This document shows, one piece after another, positions 9,563 to 17,129 of a DNA stretch of 64,000 bases (its first letter is position 1; every line of letters begins with the position of its first letter). Under the pieces are notes generated by a model that saw only the letters and a program-made list of their open reading frames with translations, did no database searches and was not told the DNA's origin. The position numbers and the translations under genes were made by a program. The stretch covers positions 1 to 64,000 of the forward strand of contig NZ_VJYI01000014.1 in the NCBI RefSeq assembly GCF_008065375.1, in the 5' to 3' direction. Source of the DNA: Nonomuraea sp. SYSU D8015. GTDB taxonomy: Bacteria; Actinomycetota; Actinomycetes; Streptosporangiales; Streptosporangiaceae.

Positions 9563-10711
9563 ATGAGTCGAAGCCCGGGGATCCCGCGGCTGCTGCGGCG
9601 GCTGAACGATCGCGCGGCACTCGAGCTCCTTCTCGTGGACGGGCCGCTGACCCGGGCCGAGCTGGGGGAACGGACCGGGCTCTCCAAGGTAACCGCAGGT
9701 CAGCTCCTTGCCCGCCTGGAGGAGAGAGGGCTGGTGGAGGTCGCCGGCGAGCGGGCCGGGGGCCGGGGGCCGCACGCCGCCTTGTACGCCGTGGTTCCCT
9801 CCAGCGCGTACGTCGCGGGCCTGGAGGTGCTGCCCGACAGCCTCCGGGTCGGTGTGGCGGACATCACAGGCAGGATCGTCGTCGAGATCACCCTCAACCC
9901 CACCGACGGCGGCGACCCGGTCCGAGCCGTCCACGCGGCGGTGCGGCGGGCCTGCGAGGCGGCCGACATCAGCCTGTCGCGCCTGCGCTCGTTCGTCATC
10001 GGCACGAGGGGCGTGGTGGACCCGGACAGCGGCGACGTGCGTTTCTCGTACGACCTGCCGGCCTGGCACGTCGGCGTGCTGGCCAGCCTCCGGGAGACCC
10101 TCGGCGCCTCCGTCACCATCGAGAACGACGTCAACCTGGTCGCGCTCGCCGAGCACCAGTACGGCGCCGCCGTCGGCCACGACGACTTCGTGGTCATCTG
10201 GGCGGGCCTCGGCCAGGGCCTCGGCGTCATGCTGAACGGCAAGCTGCACCGCGGCATCTCCGGAGGCGCCGGCGAGATCGGCTGGCTGCCGGTGCCCGGC
10301 GAGCCACTGCCCACCGACGTCACCGAGCCGCAGTCGGGCTCCTTCCAGCGCCTGGTGGGCCACGTCGCGCTGCGCGGCCTGGCCCGCGAGCACGGCGTCC
10401 AGGGCATCACGGTGCCCGACCTGGTCCGCAACGGCGGCGAGGGCTATCTGGACGCCGTGGCGGGGCGGCTGGCCGTGGGCGCGGCGGCCGTGACCGTCGT
10501 GCTGGACCCCGGGCTGATCGTGCTCAGTGGCGACGTCGGCCGGGCCGGCGGCGAGCGACTGGCCGCGAAGGTGCAGGAGGCCGTGGCCCGCGTGTGCCCG
10601 AGCCGGCCGGCGGTGGTCACGACCAGGGTCGCGGGCAACCCGGTGCTGCGCGGCGCGCTGGTGGCGGCCCTGGAGCAGGCCCGGGAACAGGTTTTCTCCG
10701 ACACTGTGTGA
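9563..10711 (+). CDS. ROK-family transcriptional regulator (copy 2)
   Basis: A 382-residue paralogue of the regulator at 3386: winged helix (RTGLSKVTAGQLLARLEERG), ROK domain with IENDVNLVALAEH and GGAGEIGWLPVPGE, again without the CxCGxxGC zinc motif. GAGAGGGG precedes the ATG. It is divergent from the sugar importer operon and probably represses it until the imported sugar binds. The dipeptidase gene follows after 12 bases, so the two are likely co-transcribed. Why two near-duplicates bracket one operon is not clear from sequence. Confidence 0.9.
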   Translation: MSRSPGIPRLLRRLNDRAALELLLVDGPLTRAELGERTGLSKVTAGQLLARLEERGLVEVAGERAGGRGPHAALYAVVPSSAYVAGLEVLPDSLRVGVADITGRIVVEITLNPTDGGDPVRAVHAAVRRACEAADISLSRLRSFVIGTRGVVDPDSGDVRFSYDLPAWHVGVLASLRETLGASVTIENDVNLVALAEHQYGAAVGHDDFVVIWAGLGQGLGVMLNGKLHRGISGGAGEIGWLPVPGEPLPTDVTEPQSGSFQRLVGHVALRGLAREHGVQGITVPDLVRNGGEGYLDAVAGRLAVGAAAVTVVLDPGLIVLSGDVGRAGGERLAAKVQEAVARVCPSRPAVVTTRVAGNPVLRGALVAALEQAREQVFSDTV

Positions 10712-10723
10712 GAATTTCTGCCC

Positions 10724-11386
10724 ATGTGGCAGTCCCCGAACGATGTCGTGCTCATCTCGGACCCCCGCGTGGCCGCCATCCCGGTGCGGGAGTGCGGGGA
10801 GCCGCTGGCCGAGGTCCGCGGGCGCCTGCGGGTGGACCACCGGCTGGCCGATCCCGCGGGCGCCTACGCCCACCTGCGCTCCGGACTGCTCGACCGGCTG
10901 GAGCGGGCCGAGGGCCTGCTGCCCGACGGATACCACCTGCTGATCGTGGAGGGCTACCGCCCCATCGCCACGCAGTCCCTCTATTTCACCCAGTATCGGG
11001 ATGAGCTACTGGCGGCGAATCCCGATATGTCGTTCGACGAGGCCCATGTCGCGGCGAGTCGCTACGTGTCACCGGTCAACGTGGCCCCGCACACCGCCGG
11101 CGCCGCCGTCGACCTGACGCTGTGCGACCCCGACGGCATCGAGTACGACATGGGCACCGAGGTCAACGACAACCCGGAGGTGAGCGACGGCGCCTGCTAC
11201 ATGGCCGCGCCCGACATCTCCGCCGACGCCCGCGCCCACCGCAAGCTCCTCGCCACCGCCCTGGAGGCGACCGGCCTGGTCAACTACCCCACCGAGTGGT
11301 GGCACTGGTCGTACGGCGACCGCTACTGGGCCCTGTCCACCGGCGCCGACCACGCTCTGTACGGCCCCGTAGGGTTTCCTGCTTGA
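10724..11386 (+). CDS. vanX: D-alanyl-D-alanine dipeptidase (VanX/DdpX family, M15D)
   Basis: A 220-residue zinc peptidase. Zinc ligands and catalytic residues of the family are present: His123 and Asp130 in PHTAGAAVD, Glu191 and His194 in EWWHWSYGDRYW, and the conserved EGYRP with Arg79. The enzyme cleaves D-Ala-D-Ala. There is no vanH/vanA beside it, so a role in recycling peptidoglycan peptides (DdpX-like) is more likely than glycopeptide resistance. It follows ROK copy 2 by 12 bases and ends at a tandem hairpin terminator. Confidence 0.92.
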   Translation: MWQSPNDVVLISDPRVAAIPVRECGEPLAEVRGRLRVDHRLADPAGAYAHLRSGLLDRLERAEGLLPDGYHLLIVEGYRPIATQSLYFTQYRDELLAANPDMSFDEAHVAASRYVSPVNVAPHTAGAAVDLTLCDPDGIEYDMGTEVNDNPEVSDGACYMAAPDISADARAHRKLLATALEATGLVNYPTEWWHWSYGDRYWALSTGADHALYGPVGFPA

Positions 11387-11390
11387 CACC

Positions 11391-11422
11391 CCTTTGTTGC
11401 AAAGGTTTTCCACAAGCTGTGG
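11391..11422 (+). terminator. tandem-hairpin terminator after vanX
   Basis: CCTTTG-ttg-CAAAGG (11391-11405) is followed by TTTTC, then a second hairpin CCACA-agc-TGTGG (11410-11422). It starts five bases after the dipeptidase stop codon, the expected place for transcription termination. Confidence 0.7.
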
Positions 11423-11476
11423 CACGGGCACAAACTTCATCCGGAGACTTGTGGACTCCCCCAGCGAGGTGCAGGC

Positions 11477-12562
11477 ATGGTTCCGCTGATCGGGATCGAA
11501 GAGGAATACCTCGTCGTCGATCCCCGCACCCGCCACGTGGCTCCCCGAGCGGCCGACATCCTGGCCGCCGCGAATGGCGTGGCCGACGTGGTGCACGAAA
11601 TCACCAGATTCCAGGTGGAGGCCCGCACGCCGCCCTCCGCCGATCTGAGCGAGCTGGGCTCGCAGCTGCGTGCCGTACGCAAGGAGGTGGCGAACGCGGC
11701 GCGCTCGTGCGGGCTGGCGGTCGTCGCGAGCGGCATCCCCCCGCTGGGGGACGTCGCCTCTCCCCCGCTCACCGACGTGCCCCGCTACCTGCAGGGCCGG
11801 GTGCTCTACCGCGCGCTCCAGGACGAGATCACCATCTGCGCGCTCCACGTGCACGTGGACGTGCCCGACCGGGAGCACGCCGTCTACGTCGGCAACCACC
11901 TGCGGCTCTGGCTGCCGACGCTGATCGCGCTGTCCGCCAACTCGCCGTTCTTCGCCGGGCGCGACACCGGGTACGCGTCCTGGCGGGTGATCTCCTGGGG
12001 GCGGTGGCCGGTCGCGGGCGCGCCACCGTACTTCCCGTCGTACGACGACTACGAGCTTGCCCTGCGCGCTCTCGGGGAATCGGGCGCGCTGCTCGACCCC
12101 AAGACGGTCTACTGGGACACCCGCCCCTCCCCCAGCCTGCCGACCGTCGAGATCAGGGCCGCCGACGTGCCGCTCGACGTGAGCGACAGCCTCACGCTGA
12201 TCGGCCTGGTCCGCGCCCTGGTGGTGACCGCACTGGCCGCCGTGCGGCGGGGCGATCGCGGGCTGCCCGTGTCCACCGAGGTGCTCCGCGCCGCGTACTG
12301 GCGCGCGGCCCGGGACGGGCTGCTGGGCGACGGCCTGGACGTGCGGCACGGCACGCTCGTGCCGGCGCCGGTGCTCGCCGGCCGGCTCCTCGAGTACGTG
12401 CGTCCCGCGCTGGCCGAGGCCGGTGACCTGGCCTTCGTCCAGGAGGGCCTGGACCGGCTGCTGCGCAAGGGCTCGGGCGCGATGCGCCAGCGCCGGGTCC
12501 ACGCCCGGGGCAACGACCTGGCCGAGGTGGTCGACGACCTGATCGAAGCCACGATCGCCTGA
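11477..12562 (+). CDS. carboxylate-amine ligase, GCS2/YbdK family
   Basis: A 361-residue ATP-dependent ligase related to glutamate-cysteine ligase type 2. Family hallmarks: the N-terminal GIEEEY glutamates and the metal/nucleotide motif CALHVHVDVPD, then WDTRPSPSLPTVEIR. Members join a carboxylate to an amine, often glutamate plus cysteine with weak activity; substrate cannot be read from sequence. GAGGTG lies six bases before the ATG. It follows the terminator and may be its own transcript, or run on into the Rrf2 gene 71 bases downstream. Confidence 0.85.
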   Translation: MVPLIGIEEEYLVVDPRTRHVAPRAADILAAANGVADVVHEITRFQVEARTPPSADLSELGSQLRAVRKEVANAARSCGLAVVASGIPPLGDVASPPLTDVPRYLQGRVLYRALQDEITICALHVHVDVPDREHAVYVGNHLRLWLPTLIALSANSPFFAGRDTGYASWRVISWGRWPVAGAPPYFPSYDDYELALRALGESGALLDPKTVYWDTRPSPSLPTVEIRAADVPLDVSDSLTLIGLVRALVVTALAAVRRGDRGLPVSTEVLRAAYWRAARDGLLGDGLDVRHGTLVPAPVLAGRLLEYVRPALAEAGDLAFVQEGLDRLLRKGSGAMRQRRVHARGNDLAEVVDDLIEATIA

Positions 12563-12633
12563 AACGCTCAAACCCTCCTTAACCGGGCGGACCGGCGCAC
12601 ATACCATGTTCACCTGGAGGGATAATCGAGAAC

Positions 12634-13083
12634 ATGCGCCTTTCCGCTCGTGTCGACTACGCCCTCCGTGCCGCCGCTGAACTCGCCGCCGCGGGGGCGG
12701 GCCCGACCACCGTGGGCGAGCTTGCCAAAGAACAGGACATGCCGCCCAAATATCTGGAGAACATCCTGCTCCAGATGCGCCGCGCCGGTCTGGTTCGCGG
12801 CCAGCGGGGGCCGGAGGGGGGCTACGTGCTGGCCAGGCCCGCCGCCGACATCTCACTGGCGGACGTGATCAGGGCCGTGGACGGCCCGCTGGCCAACGTA
12901 CGCGGCGAGCGGCCCGAGCACGTCGGCTACCGGGGGCCCGCGGAGTCGTTGCAGCAGGTGTGGATCGCGTTGCGGGCGACCGAGCGCTCCATCCTGGAGG
13001 AGGTCACGCTGGAGCAGGTCGCCTCCGGGGCGCTGCCCGAGCGCGTCCGCCAGCTTGCCGCCGACCCCGCCGCCTGGGACTGA
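12634..13083 (+). CDS. Rrf2-family transcriptional regulator, no Fe-S cysteines
   Basis: A 149-residue winged-helix protein (RVDYALRAAAELA, PPKYLENILLQMRRAGLVRGQRG) typical of Rrf2. It has no cysteine, so it cannot carry the [2Fe-2S] cluster of IscR or NsrR and must sense something else, like CymR-type members. A GGAGGG and a GATAAT sequence lie 10-20 bases before the ATG. The 3' end faces the MFS gene. Confidence 0.88.
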   Translation: MRLSARVDYALRAAAELAAAGAGPTTVGELAKEQDMPPKYLENILLQMRRAGLVRGQRGPEGGYVLARPAADISLADVIRAVDGPLANVRGERPEHVGYRGPAESLQQVWIALRATERSILEEVTLEQVASGALPERVRQLAADPAAWD

Positions 13084-13159
13084 CCACCCTCGTCGATCAC
13101 CGCCCGCCTGCCGCGCGGCCCGGCCGCCCACCGCAGCGCTCCGCACCACCGCCCGGCCA

Positions 13160-14341
13160 TCAGGCGCGGCGCCGGCCTGCCAGCCAGAAGAGCGTGAGCG
13201 CGACCAGTTCGACGACGGCCGCCGCGGCGGGGAGCCAGCGGCTGCCGTGGCTCTCCAGGACGAGCCCGCCGAGCGCTCCCCCGCCCGACACGCCGACATA
13301 GACGGCACTGCTGTTGAGTGCGAGCGCCTGCGGCCCCGCCGGGCCGGCCAGGGCCAGCAGCCGGGTCTGGGCGGGCGGCGGGATCCACCACGACACGCCC
13401 GCCCACACCAGCAGCAACGGCAGGACCGCGAGCAACGCCAGCGGCCGCAGGAACCAGCAGGCCGTGAAGACCGCCATCACCGCCGCGAACCCGGCGATCC
13501 CCGCGACCAGCGCCCGATCGGCGCCCCACCGGTCGGCGGCCCGCCCGCCGAGTTGCCCGCCCGCCAGCCCGGACACCCCCGCCAGCGCGAACACCCAGCC
13601 CAGCTCGGCGGGCCCGGCCCCGGCCAGGTCCCGCAGGAACGGCGCCAGGTACGTCAGCAGCATCATGCTCCCCAACACGATCGCCACGACGCCGAGCAGC
13701 CCGAGCAGCACCTGGGGCCGGGCCAGGGGCGCCAGCCGCTCCCTGATCGGCATGGCGGCGGCCGGCGGCGTCTCGGGCAGCGTGCCCCTGACCGCCACGA
13801 GCGCGACCAACCCCAGCAGCCCACCGAGCCCGAACGTGGCCGGCCAGCCGAAGGCCCCGCCCACCCACGTGCCAATGGGCACGCCGAGCATGAGCGACCC
13901 GGTCAGCCCGCCCATCACCAGCGCCAGGTAACGCCCCTGCCGCCCGTCGGGGGCCAGGGAGGTGGCGATGGCGTACGCGGCCGGCACGACGACCGCCGCC
14001 GCCAGCGCCGCCAGCACCCGCAACCCCATGAGGACGGCGTACGAGCCGGTGAACGGGGCGGCCCAGTTGGCCGCCACGAACAGCGCCAGCGCCCACGTGA
14101 GCAGCCGGCGCCGCGACCACGTGGCGGTCACCACGGACGCCACGGGCGCCCCCAGCGCGAAGGCCAGCGAGAACGCGGTGACGAGCTGCCCGCCCGCCGC
14201 CTCGCTGACCCCGAGGTCCGCCGAGATGGCGGGCAACACGCCCGCGATCACGTAGTCGTCGGTCGCGAACGCGAACGTCGTGAACACCAGCGCGAGCAAC
14301 CAGGCGGGCAGCCGGGCACGCTGCCGCACGTCTACGGACAT
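13160..14341 (-). CDS. MFS drug/metabolite exporter (DHA1 type)
   Basis: A 393-residue major-facilitator protein with about 12 membrane helices. The first helix contains TTFAFATDDYVIAG, the usual acidic D-box of DHA1 exporters, and a loop with VTATWSRRRL matches motif A. AAGGGGAT precedes the ATG. It is divergent from a TetR gene, with repeated operator-like sequences between, the classic layout for a repressor-controlled efflux pump. Substrate unknown. Confidence 0.88.
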   Translation of the reverse strand: MSVDVRQRARLPAWLLALVFTTFAFATDDYVIAGVLPAISADLGVSEAAGGQLVTAFSLAFALGAPVASVVTATWSRRRLLTWALALFVAANWAAPFTGSYAVLMGLRVLAALAAAVVVPAAYAIATSLAPDGRQGRYLALVMGGLTGSLMLGVPIGTWVGGAFGWPATFGLGGLLGLVALVAVRGTLPETPPAAAMPIRERLAPLARPQVLLGLLGVVAIVLGSMMLLTYLAPFLRDLAGAGPAELGWVFALAGVSGLAGGQLGGRAADRWGADRALVAGIAGFAAVMAVFTACWFLRPLALLAVLPLLLVWAGVSWWIPPPAQTRLLALAGPAGPQALALNSSAVYVGVSGGGALGGLVLESHGSRWLPAAAAVVELVALTLFWLAGRRRA

Positions 14342-14359
14342 GGGTATCCCCTTGATTAA

Positions 14360-14400
14360 GGTAACAGTCGTTTCCCAATTAGGGTAACAGTCGTCACCCG
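14360..14400. promoter_or_regulatory. repeated TetR operator in the MFS/tetR divergent gap
   Basis: GGTAACAGTCGT occurs twice (14360-14371 and 14383-14394), 23 bases apart. Each copy sits in an imperfect palindrome; the second is GGGTnACnnnnGTnACCC. The position between divergent exporter and regulator genes suggests two operators bound by the TetR protein. Confidence 0.6.
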
Positions 14401-14422
14401 AATGACGTCAAAGGGATTGCCG

Positions 14423-15001
14423 ATGGCCAGGACCGCCGACCCGCACCGCCGCTCGGAGTTGCTCGACCAGATCGTCGACTACCTCGCCGAGCACGGCCTG
14501 TCGACGCTGTCGATGCGCCCGCTGGCCGAGCACCTGGGCAAGTCCACGCGCGTGCTCACCCACCACTTCGCCGACAAGGAGGCCCTGCTCTCGGCCACCA
14601 TGGAGCGCCTGGACGAGCGGCACCGGGCCTGGTTGCGGGCACTGCCGGGCTGGTCGGGCTCGGACAGCGTGGGCACGATCGTCCGCCGCACGTGGGACTG
14701 GCAGACGCAAGAGGAGAATCTGCCGGTCTGCCGCCTGGTCCACGAGATCGAGGGCCTGGCGGCGAGCGGCCGGCTCCTGGGCCACGTTCCCCGGCTGCTG
14801 GCGGACCGATCGGAGTTCGTGGCGGGCCTGCTCCGCGAACGCGGCGTCCCCGAAGCGGACGCACTACGCATCTCCACCCTGGTCAACTCGGCCTACACCG
14901 GGCTGCAGATCGACTTCCTGACCACCGGCGACCGCGAGCGCGTCGAGGCGGCCCTGGACCAGCTCTGCGCCCTGGTGGACGAGTGGGTCAGCGCCGCGTG
15001 A
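14423..15001 (+). CDS. TetR-family transcriptional regulator
   Basis: A 192-residue TetR protein. The N-terminal helix-turn-helix (LSTLSMRPLAEHLGKSTRVL, then HHFADKEALL) is clear, and the C-terminal half is the usual variable ligand domain. The ATG at 14423 is preferred over the one at 14402 because AAAGGG lies just before it. It probably represses the divergent MFS gene. Its last 14 bases overlap the convergent kinase gene. Confidence 0.88.
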   Translation: MARTADPHRRSELLDQIVDYLAEHGLSTLSMRPLAEHLGKSTRVLTHHFADKEALLSATMERLDERHRAWLRALPGWSGSDSVGTIVRRTWDWQTQEENLPVCRLVHEIEGLAASGRLLGHVPRLLADRSEFVAGLLRERGVPEADALRISTLVNSAYTGLQIDFLTTGDRERVEAALDQLCALVDEWVSAA

Positions 15002-17129
15002 ACCAGAGCACGACGCCGTCCATCTCGGTGGCGGGGCCCTCGGCGAGCACACGGACGGAGCGCCCGCCGGTGTCCATCATGACCACCTTGATGTCCTTGC
15101 CGTCAGGCACCGTGGCCATGAAGTGTTTCTCGTCGAACCAGCCGCGGAAACGGGCTCCCTCGGGTAGCCGCACGTCGCCCTTCGCGCCGCCTGTCGCTTC
15201 ATCCCAGAAGCACACATATTCCGATTTCTTGGGACAGGTCGTGGTGATCACTGTCCCGAGCGACGTCCGTGCCGCGCCACCAGGCAGCAACTCCCCGAGG
15301 CCGGGGAAGGTCCGCACCCGCCCGCCCCGCAGATCGAGTACCCGGACCACGCCGTCCGCCGCCGAGTGCAGCACGGTGTCGCCCGTGCCCCACTCGTACG
15401 TGCCGTTCCCGCCGTCCTCGACCTTGCTGACCGTGAAGGACCTGGCGGCGGGGTCCAGGACCATGAAGCCCACGGCCGGGACCGGCTTCCTGCTCGTGTC
15501 GAAGACGCTCACCAGCAGCCGCCGGCCGTCCTTCGCCCAGGTGGGGGAGAAGAGCGTGGCCGGTTTGTCGACCGTCCTGATCTCCCCGTCGCGCCCGGTG
15601 ACGCGATCATGGAGCACGATGGTCTCGAAGTCCGTACGGGCGATCCTGGCGACCGGCAACGAGACCACGTAGCCGCCGCCCGGCGAGACGATCGGCTCCT
15701 GCATGTTGGCGAAGAACGCGAACGCTCCCGTGGCGGGGTCGCGGACATACGACAACCGTTGGCCGTCGAGGCGCGTGTCGTAGTAGGAGGAGACCCAGAC
15801 GGGATCGGCCGGGTTCTCGTACAGAGTGATCTTCGTGTCGGGAATCTTCAGCTCCGACGTCGAGGTGAGCGCCATCGGCCCAGGACGGGGCGCCGGCGGG
15901 GTCGGCGTCGGCACCGAGCGGGGCGCCGGGGCGGGAGCGGGGCGGGCGATCAGGACCACCACGGTGACGATGGCGGCGACGACCAGCGCCCCGGCCCCGA
16001 GCAGCCAGCGACGCGGCAGCCGGGCCACACCCAACCCCGGGCCCGCCGCCTCGGACGCGGACGGCCCCGGGTCCGGCACCCCGGACACGGACGGCCCGGA
16101 GTCCGGCACCCCGGACACGGACGGCCCGGAGTCCGGCACCCCGGACGCGGACGGCCCCGGGTGCGACGCACCGGGCGCGGAGAGCCCGTTGCCCGAGACC
16201 CCCGACGCAGGCGGTCCGGAACGCGAGGCCCCGGCCGCCGCTCGCGAGGGCCCTGTCGCCGGCGACCGGCGGCCGGTGTCGGGAGGCACCGCGGACTGTT
16301 GGCCCTCTGCCAGCAGCCGCTGTTCCGGCACCGGATGCCCGAGCAGGGTGAGCAACGCCTCCGTGGCGGCGGGCCGGGCGGCCGGCTCCTTGGCCAGGCA
16401 CCGGACCACCAGCTCCCGCAGCTCGCCGTCGAGATCGCCGATGCGGGGTTCGCCGTGCATGATCCGGTTGATCAGGGCAGGCAGGTCGCCGGTCCCGAAC
16501 GGCGGGCTGCCCGTCGCCGCGCACACCATGGTCGAGGCCCACGCGAACAGGTCGGCCGCCGGCCCGGCCTGCTGCCCGGCGAACTGCTCGGGCGCCATGT
16601 ACGGCGGCGTACCGACGAGGAACTCCCCGGCCAGCTCGGACTGCTCCAGCGCCCGCGAGATCCCGAAGTCGATCACTCGCGGCCCGTCCCTGCTGAGCAG
16701 CACGTTGCCGGGCTTGAAGTCCCGGTGCACCACACCCGCCCGGTGGATGGCCGCCAGCGCGGTCAGCGTCCCGATCGCGAGCCTGCGCAGCTCCGCCCCG
16801 CGTAGCCCGCCCCGCTCCCGGATCACCTGCGCCAGCGAGGGCCCGTCGACGAACTCGCTCACCACGTACGGGGTCCCGCCGATCTCCCCGGTGGCCAGCA
16901 CCTGTGCCGTGCAGAACGCCTTGACCCGGCGCGCGAACTCGATCTCCTGCCGGAACCGCACCCGTGCCTCGGGATCGTCCAGCCCCGCGCCGAGCACCTT
17001 GATCGCGACGCGCCGCCCGCCGGGCGCCTCGCCGAGATAGACCACGCCCTGGCCGCCCTCGCCGAGCCGTCCCAGGACGCGGTGCCCGTTCACCTGGGGC
17101 GGGTCGCCCGCCAGCAGCGGCTTCATCAT
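14988..17129 (-). CDS. membrane Ser/Thr protein kinase (active-site residues intact)
   Basis: A 713-residue Hanks-type kinase. Complete catalytic set: glycine loop GEGGQGVVYLG, Lys44 in VAIK, Glu in RQEIEF, HRD at 135-137 with KPGN, DFG at 154-156, and GTPPYMAPEQF. A Pro/Ser-rich linker with 10-residue repeats (SGVPDSGPSV) follows, then one membrane helix near 372-395 and a C-terminal extracytoplasmic domain with beta-propeller-like repeats. Its ATG overlaps the stop of the upstream pseudokinase gene (ATGA), so the two are coupled. Signal and targets unknown. Confidence 0.92.
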   Translation of the reverse strand: MMKPLLAGDPPQVNGHRVLGRLGEGGQGVVYLGEAPGGRRVAIKVLGAGLDDPEARVRFRQEIEFARRVKAFCTAQVLATGEIGGTPYVVSEFVDGPSLAQVIRERGGLRGAELRRLAIGTLTALAAIHRAGVVHRDFKPGNVLLSRDGPRVIDFGISRALEQSELAGEFLVGTPPYMAPEQFAGQQAGPAADLFAWASTMVCAATGSPPFGTGDLPALINRIMHGEPRIGDLDGELRELVVRCLAKEPAARPAATEALLTLLGHPVPEQRLLAEGQQSAVPPDTGRRSPATGPSRAAAGASRSGPPASGVSGNGLSAPGASHPGPSASGVPDSGPSVSGVPDSGPSVSGVPDPGPSASEAAGPGLGVARLPRRWLLGAGALVVAAIVTVVVLIARPAPAPAPRSVPTPTPPAPRPGPMALTSTSELKIPDTKITLYENPADPVWVSSYYDTRLDGQRLSYVRDPATGAFAFFANMQEPIVSPGGGYVVSLPVARIARTDFETIVLHDRVTGRDGEIRTVDKPATLFSPTWAKDGRRLLVSVFDTSRKPVPAVGFMVLDPAARSFTVSKVEDGGNGTYEWGTGDTVLHSAADGVVRVLDLRGGRVRTFPGLGELLPGGAARTSLGTVITTTCPKKSEYVCFWDEATGGAKGDVRLPEGARFRGWFDEKHFMATVPDGKDIKVVMMDTGGRSVRVLAEGPATEMDGVVLWFTRR
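16051..16170 (-). repeat. four 30-bp tandem repeats in the kinase linker
   Basis: Two identical 30-bp units (16081-16110, 16111-16140) are flanked by one diverged copy each side. They encode ten residues each (SGVPDSGPSV-like) in the linker before the membrane helix. The unit is a multiple of three, so copy number can vary without breaking the frame. Confidence 0.85.

Noticed and set aside
10724-11386. Glycopeptide-resistance cluster suggested by VanX
   Set aside because: No vanH, vanA, vanS or vanR nearby; the gene follows a sugar regulator, so recycling is more likely.
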